Source of the DNA: Apoda limacodes
Taxonomy: Eukaryota; Arthropoda; Insecta; Lepidoptera; Limacodidae
Assembly (NCBI GenBank): GCA_946406115.1
Contig: OX291551.1
Location: 1,736,001-1,800,000 of the forward strand
Length of the DNA: 64,000 nt
Direction: 5' to 3'
Part shown: one piece after another, positions 57,179 to 64,000 of the stretch
Numbering within the stretch: position 1 is the stretch's first letter
Layout of the letters: each line of letters starts with the position of its first letter
The notes under the pieces: generated by a model
The model's database searches: none
Seen by the model: the letters and a program-made list of their open reading frames with translations, nothing else
Told to the model about the DNA's origin: nothing
Translations under genes and position numbers: made by a program

Positions 57179-57283
57179 ATGTTTCTCACGTCTTCGACGA
57201 TTTTACGTTGTGCTTCAGCAGTTATTAAACAGACTTCGAGGAGATCGCTACATACAGCTAAATTAGCAATGGCTCCAATTAAA
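57179..57283 (+). CDS. PRDX5: Prx5 exon 1: mitochondrial leader and second start Met
   Basis: There are 35 codons in phase 0 ending AAA|gtacgt. ATG 57179 opens an Arg/Ser-rich leader with RRSLHTA resembling a mitochondrial cleavage site. ATG 57269 begins MAPIK, the start of the mature family domain. Upstream, cgactaatcgatatc at 57129-57143 contains an ATCGAT core like the insect DRE promoter element, a weak hint. Confidence 0.9.
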
Positions 57284-57630
57284 GTACGTTGGTACATAAC
57301 CTTGTTATGGAAATATTTGTACATGATATTATATAACTAAGCTCTTGTTTTTTATATATACAGGTCGGTGATCAGTTACCCTCTGTTGATTTATTTGAAG
57401 ATTCACCCGCTAACAAAGTCAATACTAGCGAAATAGCTGCTGGTAAAAAAGTTGTTATCTTCGGAGTTCCGGGTGCGTTTACTCCAGGTTGTTCCAAGAC
57501 ACACTTGCCGGGATATGTGGAGAACGCTGATAAGCTCAAGAATGAGGGTGTTGGGGAGATCGTCTGCGTGTCTGTGAATGATCCATATGTGATGGCTGCA
57601 TGGGGTGCTCAGCATAACACCAAAGGAAAG
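57179..57630 (+). CDS. PRDX5: Peroxiredoxin-5, exons 1-2 (gene continues past the window or in an unseen exon)
   Basis: The exons are 57179-57283 and 57364-57630, separated by an 80-bp GT-AG intron. This thiol peroxidase reduces H2O2, alkyl peroxides and peroxynitrite with thioredoxin. The peroxidatic cysteine lies in PGAFTPGCSKTHLPGY (T-x-x-C active site), preceded by KKVVIFGV and followed by VCVSVNDPYVMAAWG. Residues 1-30 (MFLTSSTILRCASAVIKQTS, then RRSLHTAKLA) are Ser/Arg-rich without acids, like a mitochondrial targeting peptide. A second Met at 57269 (MAPIKVGDQLP) would give the cytosolic/peroxisomal form known in mammals. Exon 2 ends KGK|gtaaac, the position where the family continues with V-R-x-L. 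No later exon was recognised up to 64000. Confidence 0.93.
57364..57630 (+). CDS. PRDX5: Prx5 exon 2: thioredoxin-fold core with peroxidatic Cys
   Basis: The acceptor is tatatatacag and the donor AAG|gtaaac; 89 codons in phase 0. It carries VGDQLPSVDLFEDSP, GVPGAFTPGCSKTHLPGYVE and DPYVMAAWGAQHNTKGK. The resolving Cys of atypical 2-Cys Prx5 would be in a later exon that is not seen. Confidence 0.92.
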
Positions 57631-58189
57631 GTAAACCTAGAATCAAAATGTAGGTTAATATCAATGATAATTTTCTAAATGACTACAGATATGTATTAAT
57701 TTTATTTAAAAATTACTTGCATTAAAAGTGTAGTCAGGTTTTTAATTACTTAAACCCTAAAATGTAGGTTTTATGGGTAGATAGAAAAGGAAGATCACTT
57801 CTCATAATTATTTTAAAAAAAGCTAATTATTATATTGTGTTCTTCACTTCCATAATTTTTATGTATGTATTTAATTTGGTTCTATGTACCCTCTCTTTCC
57901 TTTTTTTTTGGCTGCAATTTGTTTTAGTGATTTACTGTCATCAATCTATTTGCAAAATTTTGCATTTGATGAAATTTATTATTTTGAGCAGGTAAATAAA
58001 ATATAGAAAATTCAGTGTTATAAGATTTTAGGTTGTGGGATTTATGTACTTGCAATAAAATTTTGATCAGAAATTCCTTGAATTTTCTAAGTCTACTACT
58101 AACTGTAATTTATTGCTAGTAGTACTTTAATTTTTTTTAATATGTCTTAAGTACTGTGATGTTCCTTAGGGTTGTATTTAAGGTTTTTA

Positions 58190-58300
58190 AGGTTGCTTGT
58201 GCATTGCAGACCCTTTAAAAATCTAGTCACTGCTTTCTTGAAAAACTCCATACTTCATAGTCTTGCCAGGACTTGCAAAACTTCAAAAATTTAGGGTCTC
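58190..58300 (-). mobile_element. LINE family A 3' tail remnant in Prx5 intron
   Basis: gaccctttaaaaatctagtc, actgctttcttgaaaaactc and catacttcatagtcttgcca correspond to 8468-8545 of copy 1, much diverged. Confidence 0.6.
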
Positions 58301-58879
58301 AATTCGGCTGTACGTTTTTTTAATGTTACCTCTTAAGTCCATCATTTATATAAACCAATTTTTACATTTATGGAAGGGTTAACCTCCAGAAAATGTTTAA
58401 CATACTTCTTCTGGACTCTACCTCTAGACCAGCCACATGTGTTACTGCTAGGCATAGGCATCACTGTAAGAGAGATTAGGAAAATTAATGTGTCAATGAG
58501 TCTGGAGGCTTATTTAGTGGGTTTGAAGTTGTATCAATGTTTTTGTTAAAAAAATATTTTACAACACCATATTTTTACATATAAAATATTTTTCAACTGA
58601 CCAAAAATACATCATTTTATAAATTTGAAAATCATCAGTTTTTTACCGTCCTTTTAAATTATAAATTAAAATGGTGAGATTAAATCCTGTGATATTTAAA
58701 ATATTCTGTTGCAAGTACTCAAATCACACATGACTATAACTGACATTTAACATGTCCTAGCTTCTTAAATCACAACATAATTATATGTGGGGAATTCCAA
58801 AGTCCGCGGAGTGAACAAGGGAGGGAGATATACCTACTAATTAGGGCTCTTTAGGACTATATATTAACTTGGAGCTCTC

Positions 58880-59040
58880 TTATTTATTCCTGACCTTAAA
58901 ATTTTATTCCTATGTATGAGGAAGAAAATTTAAAGACGATAGTAAGGTAAAGGAGGCAATTTCAGCTAATTTTAAAGGCAAAGAAAAAAAAATTTTTTCA
59001 TGGTTTTAATAAAATAACGTTTCAATCTAATAAATGTCTT
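58880..59040 (+). repeat. Dispersed direct repeat, copy 1
   Basis: ttttattcctatgtatgagg, aggaggcaatttcagctaat and ggcaaagaaaaaaaaatttt recur at 60685-60790 on the same strand. Unknown family; the two copies flank the pogo-like element. Confidence 0.7.
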
Positions 59041-59215
59041 AAGCTGAAGGGGGATAATATTGATAAAGACAAATAATCTCAATATTTTATTTGACTTACA
59101 ACCCTTGTGTAACTCATAAATAATCTAAAATATAATGTTTATGTCAATGTTATAGGACATTTATATAGGTACAAATTAATATCTAATACCTTTTAACAAG
59201 CAATTCTGGTATATA

Positions 59216-60421
59216 CAGTAATACCCCAGACTTACGCGATAGGTGGGACCAAGCGCTATCCGTGTAAGTCGAATTCGCGTAAGTCGGGGTACAATTTTGC
59301 ATATGAAGACATACAAAGTATGTTTCATTGGGACCGGAGACTAAATAAAACAATAACACTGTGTGACACGATTTTTCTAACATAAATAAGATTACGTGAT
59401 TTGAATTCCTTATTCCATTGTTGAAAACATTGTCAATTGATATGGTTGTCTAACACGTCACGTTTCTAAGTTATAGTGTCAATACTATTTACGTGTACCC
59501 TCGTAAAAAACAAAAGATCAAACGTTGTTAATTGCAGATTTCTTTTAATACTGAAGTCTGTACGACTATAAATTAAAAGTTTTAGTGGTCTTAAGATAAT
59601 TCTAACAGTTTATTTGGGTAATCATAACATTTTTTTCGAAAGTCATGAAGAAAAGTAACTACCGCAAGTGTTTAAATCATTTGTTTGTAATGAAAGAGGA
59701 TTCTACTCTTCACAAGAGGCAAAGTTAATATTTCATCATTTTCTTTTGGAATATTTGGCTCATTTTTTATATTGACCACTTAAACCTCAGCTATTTTGAT
59801 TCGTTGTCACTTGTCATTTATATAACATTTTTTTTGTGTAAAATTAATAATTTAAATAAAAAATATGATATACAATTTTGATACTGTCTTTATTTATTTA
59901 TAGTACATCAATTTATCATAACTTTAAAATGATACGTGTTACAAAAAATCTATTTAAGTTTTTCTGTTCAGCAGGTTTATTTTGATAAAAAATAGCCGTT
60001 TCATTAAATGTTAGAGCACAAAAAAAAAAATTTGTCACACAGTGTAATTAAAGACGAAATGTGTAACTTATTGTAGATAATATGACAAATCTGAATCCGA
60101 ATAAACACAATCTGAAGTTATTTTGATGGAGAAGGTTTCATAAAATCTAACAAGTCGTCTGACGAGTCAATAATTTATCATAATAATGTTAAGTTTACAC
60201 TTCAAAAATAATGGTTTTCTTTTCTTGTTTGAAGCAAAAGAGTCGGTTCTACTTCGTTATGATGCCTTAGTACTTGGGACATATCTTAGGTCATCGCACA
60301 ATACACAAAATCGTTATTTTCTTGTACCTACACGTCGATTCCGCGCTACACGTCTGAGCCTGAAAAATCGCGTAACTCCGAATTCGCGTATGTCGAGGTA
60401 GTGTAAGTCGGGGTATTACTG
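59216..60421. mobile_element. Non-autonomous pogo/Tigger-like transposon, about 1.2 kb
   Basis: The left end CAGTAATACCCCAGACTTAC (59216) and right end GTAAGTCGGGGTATTACTG (60403-60421) are inverted repeats differing by one extra base on the left. Both flanks are TATA, fitting TA target duplication. Subterminal gcgtaagtcgggg motifs are repeated. Tigger/pogo elements begin CAG and use TA targets. No transposase remains. Confidence 0.85.
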
Positions 60422-60659
60422 TATATATATAATCTGAATCTCAGAAATGGCTCCAAAGATTTTCATGTAATTAAGTGTGTGGGGGTTTTGGGGGTGGTAA
60501 ATCTATCTAGCTAGGTTAACACTTGACAATAGATGGCGTTGTTGAGCAACACTAAATTAACTCGACAATAGATGGCGTTGTTAAAAAAAAGGAGCAAAGC
60601 TCTGTCTTCCAGGTACTCATATTAATAAGGGACGTCATAAATAATAAAGGTGCTAAAAG

Positions 60660-60820
60660 AAAAAATATCTATTTCAGACCTAAGAGTTTTATTCCTCTGT
60701 ATGAGAGAAAATTTAAAAACGATAGCAAGGTAGAGGAGGCAATTTTAGCTCATTTTCAAGGCAAAGAAAAAAAAATGTTTTTTTAATGGTTTTGAAAAAA
60801 TAATTTTGCAATCTATATAT
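60660..60820 (+). repeat. Dispersed direct repeat, copy 2
   Basis: The second copy of 58880-59040: ttttattcctctgtatgaga, ggaggcaattttagctcatt and ggcaaagaaaaaaaaatgtt, in the same orientation. Confidence 0.7.
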
Positions 60821-61214
60821 AAAAAAGGTGCTAACAGGGTCTTTCTTACCCTGGCATGTAGAGTGTCATTGTCTAGAGGTAACGTTTTAGTGAAATTGCA
60901 AAATTAAAGGCCAATGAAACTTTTGGTTGCAATTTTTTTTCTCTTTGCCAGAATTGAAATGTACATCATAATTAGAGAACTATATAGGAATTCTATATAA
61001 CAAAAAATTTGGTCTCTAAGCTGTATCTATACCATAGTATAATGGGCTGAAATTTTTTTTCAGTCATTATTTTTATTTTGAAAATACTAGCTGTCATACT
61101 ATACAGACAAAATGTAGACAGCTTTCTTAAATAACGCCTAAAAAATTAACATGCTTTCATAAATGTTTTCTACTCTGTACATCTCAATAAGGTTAAGGGT
61201 TTTAGTACAGTCCC

Positions 61215-61695
61215 TATTTATAAGGCCGGAACTCTCATGTAAGCAGTAGCAGTTCATGAGTTATTATTAAATTCATTGTTAATTTTTTATTCAAAACTTT
61301 AACACTACATAAACTACCAGAATACTTTGAAGAATTGTTCAAGGATCTTGACGTGTCCCCAGAACAATCGTAGAGGCCAGAACTTTTATCTATGCAGTAG
61401 CAGATCGTGAATTGTTATTAAATTCATTGTTTATCATTTTTTTTACTAAGCACAAAACTCTTCACATAATTGTTTAGGAATCTAAATTATGTCACTTAGA
61501 AAATCCTGTAGGCCAGAACTCGAACCTGCATAATTTCAAATAGCTTTTGCTAATAATTCAATAATGTTCATAATTCATACAAATTATTTGCCGACAGATA
61601 AAAATGAGAACTCTTCATAGAGTTGTTGGATCGAAATAGTGTAACCTGAAGAATTGTAGAGGCATGATCTGCTGTGCATGTTTTTTGCATTAAAT
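61215..61695 (+). repeat. Degenerate tandem repeat, about 150-bp unit, 3-4 copies
   Basis: Blocks ggccggaactctcatgtaag (61222), ggccagaacttttatctatg (61376) and ggccagaactcgaacctgca (61513) recur with gcagtagcag and attattaaattcattgtt. A fourth, eroded copy starts near 61655 (tagaggcatgatctgc). Confidence 0.65.
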
Positions 61696-61849
61696 AATGG
61701 GAACTATTTAATATAATAATGTAAGTAATTATTTTTTTAAAGAAATACCGAACCTTTGGTTCTATATTTCTGATAATAGTTCAATTCCTGAAGAAGGCTA
61801 ATTCACTTGATGTTGACTGCAAAAATAGTATATTTTATGTATTTCCATA

Positions 61850-62190
61850 GTTTAATGACATTGTATGTTATTGTATGTGGGGTAGTCCCGCTGATGTTAA
61901 TACAATATTTGTGTTACAAAAAAGGGCAATTCGTGCTTTTTAAAATTAGGAACTAAGATACCTCTGAGGGATAGGTTTAAGAAAGTAAATATTTTTTACT
62001 TTGACGTTGCAGTACATATATGCAAATCTTTTATATGTTCATAAAAATATTAATAGTTACACCAAGAAAAGTAACGTTCACAAAGTAAATACTAGCAGTA
62101 AAAATAAGCTGTTGGTGCATGATACACCGCTATGCACAAACACTTTTATGGGGCAATGTAATACACTCCTATTGCTTTTCAAAATGATGC
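61850..62190 (+). mobile_element. LINE family B fragment, + orientation
   Basis: The + strand reads WGSPADVNTIFVLQKRAIRA, then KLGTKIPLRDRFKKVNIF and VAVHICKSFICS, with small breaks. This is the C-terminal RT-ORF region also seen at 36880-37325 (WGKAADIDT...). It lies in the Prx5 intron. Confidence 0.8.
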
Positions 62191-62464
62191 AGTGAATGAA
62201 AAATAGTATGACATGTATGTCTCTAAAGTTAGTCGAAACTGATTTATAAAGTTTGAAAGTCTACTAACAACTATCGTAATTCCTACAGATTTAGTTTTTT
62301 TCTTCGCGTAGCCATCCGCCAAATCTTTTTATTTTTCTTTAGAATAATGCAACAAACATAACTTATTTCGACTCATATTAATTATCCAAACTTAATTTGA
62401 ACAGCTTTATATAGGTTAGAAGTATACACACAAGTTTTTTTTCATGAAGTAATCAACCAATGCT

Positions 62465-62545
62465 TTTTATTAGGGTTCCGTACCTAAAGAGTGCCAACGG
62501 AGCCCTATTACTAACCTTACCCTGTCTGTCTATCCGACTAAGCGC
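62465..62545 (+). repeat. Dispersed 'TAGGGTTCCGTACC...CTGTCTGTC' repeat, broken by a GC-rich insert
   Basis: tattagggttccgtacctaa, cggagccctattactaacct and ctgtctgtctatccgac are the first part of the family at 4795, 18925 and 35535. The usual continuation is replaced by the GC-rich block that follows. Confidence 0.65.
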
Positions 62546-62840
62546 CCAACGCCCAAGGTCCCCCCCGCAGGGGAGCCTCGGTTAGGGTCGTCCCTTCGAC
62601 CGGCGTGAGCCCCGAAGTTTTTTTAAAGGGAGCTCCCCGTTACGCGGTTGCGGTTGCGAGTGAGTGGGGGCGAAAAGCGCCCCGGCACTCTTTGATAACT
62701 CGTATATGAGGTGAGCGTGCGGGCTGAAGGTCCGTGCGTTCGCCGACGAACCCGGGGACCTCCTCGTCGTGCGAGGGGGGGGGGGCTACTAGGGGAGGTC
62801 GACAAGACTAGTCTCAGAGGCTTGTTACGCCCCCCCTTCC
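62541..62840. other. GC-rich insert of unknown origin
   Basis: About 300 bp with C and G runs (gtccccccccgcagg-like, gggggggggg at 62775-62786, gccccccctt at 62831) in otherwise AT-rich DNA. It has a sharp left edge inside the preceding repeat. The 60-aa minus ORF here is Pro/Arg-rich and featureless. It could be the 5' UTR of a mobile element. Confidence 0.5.
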
Positions 62841-64000
62841 AATGGATAATTTAATAAAATAATAAACTGTTCTAAGAAACTTCTGAAGCATTTACACTCA
62901 CTCAGAGAGAAATCAAATGAAGCTAATAATTAATTCGATGTAGATAAATATATTATTGGCCAAGCGTGATCGTCAAAAGTGGTAGAAACCGTTGTGTTAA
63001 ATAAGTAGTAACCCCAGTTGTTTTAGAGGTACGTCAGAGTAATATAGCAATCAATAGTATACAAAATAAGCATAAAAGAAAATATCAGAAAATAACCAAG
63101 AAAATAAATATAACTAAATCTACGGTCATAAATAATGCCCACTTTGAGTTTTTACTATTTCTAAAGTCAGTACATACATCTAAACAAAGCAAATACTCAA
63201 ATATCACAACTAAAGAACACAGGTAGTAAAGAGTTATATGATTTTTCCGTCATCCCTACACAAAGGAACCCTAATTTATGCTTACTCCACTTTTGAAAGT
63301 AAAATCCATACGATTGCTTAGTCCATTCGCCTTTTAGAGGAAGCTATGTGTTCAGGACTTGCGATCTGAAAGTAGGTTTAAGGGGGCGCCCCCTTACGAT
63401 GCACATCAGCGCTCACCTACACTAGCTAACCAGCCATAATAGTAAAACCCTACTAACGCCGCTAAGCATGGACATGGATTACACATAGTAATTACTGTAT
63501 CTCTTGGCAGACCTAGTGACCAGGCTTTATAATTATTTTGGCTGGTATAATTTTAGTTCCCAATTCAACTTTTATAGAAGGCGAACTCGTCATTACGATG
63601 CTTTAACATTAATTTAGATAGTTTTAAAACACAACCTAAAGAATTTCACAACGCACATACTATATAATAATTTGTAATACAAAAGTATTTACTAACCAGT
63701 AATGGTGGCACAATCTAGCTGTAGTTTAACCCCTACGTGGTTCCTAGGTAGCTTCAATTAACTCACAAGCGTAGACTATGGTTTTCTCCTCGGGCTGCGT
63801 TTCGACAATTTAACCGACGGCAATTGAATGTTCTGTATGTATGGGACCACGCAGTTTTATCACCACTAACCCTTCCCTAACAACGTTCTCATCCCACATT
63901 TCAAACACCCCGATCCTGTTTTTTATTCCGGACGGATTTCCGGCCTTAATTAACTTTAAGAAAAAAGAATATTTTTTAAGTATAAAACTAGTTATGTCGG
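62841..64000. other. Nothing recognised
   Basis: AT-rich sequence, no ORF over 60 codons with resemblance to a family and no clear repeat. Prx5 exon 3 was looked for and not seen. Confidence 0.4.

Noticed and set aside
62541..62840. GC-rich block considered as rRNA
   Set aside because: No recognisable 18S, 5.8S or 28S core motif was seen; only composition suggested it.

Overview
The window looks like a lepidopteran (moth or butterfly) chromosome segment. It is AT-rich, its genes have short conserved exons, and it is packed with lepidopteran-type repeats: non-autonomous Helitrons with A|TC...CTAG|T ends, several LINE families with the GAACCGGCAAGAAACTCAGC-type 3' tail, a mori-type mariner, BEL/Pao, piggyBac-like and TIR elements. 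No bacterial genes, rRNA genes, ordinary tRNA genes or CRISPR arrays were seen. Identifications rest on remembered protein families and splice-phase arithmetic; no database search was run.

Three host genes are supported. (1) Chromatin assembly factor 1 p60 subunit (CHAF1B / Caf1-105 type), + strand, 3283-14013: four 3' exons are present and the N-terminal WD40 exons lie off the left edge. (2) Transportin-3 (TNPO3 / Tnpo-SR), - strand, start codon at 52608, ten coding exons down to 30625, about 899 codons; one short terminal exon was not found. (3) Peroxiredoxin-5, + strand, first two exons at 57179-57283 and 57364-57630, with a mitochondrial leader and a second in-frame Met; the rest of the gene was not seen. 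CAF1-p60 and TNPO3 are convergent; TNPO3 and Prx5 are divergent. All exon joins are phase-consistent. One TNPO3 intron fits the protein only if a GC-AG splice pair is used.

Layout. 1-14.1 kb: CAF1-p60 exons, with minisatellites, a piggyBac-like remnant, a tRNA-derived SINE and a 2.8 kb LINE ('family A') in its introns. 14.66-17.77 kb: a 3.1 kb near-perfect inverted repeat with arms of about 1.43 kb. 18-23 kb: TIR elements and a dead mori-type mariner. 23.2-27.7 kb: a BEL/Pao retrotransposon split by a second family A LINE. 28.9-30.4 kb: two arrays of a 38-bp satellite. 30.6-52.6 kb: TNPO3, whose introns hold Helitrons, a 45-bp minisatellite, LINE and mariner pieces and a CR1/Jockey-like LINE. 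52.8-56.6 kb: a Helitron carrying a nested MITE just upstream of the TNPO3 start codon, then an RTE-type LINE relic with two snapback hairpins. 57.2-64 kb: Prx5 5' exons, a pogo/Tigger-like TIR element, a LINE fragment and a GC-rich insert.

The most unusual structure is the 3.1 kb inverted repeat: if transcribed it would fold into a dsRNA hairpin of about 1.4 kb. The sequence does not show whether it is a mobile foldback element, a hairpin-RNA locus or both.
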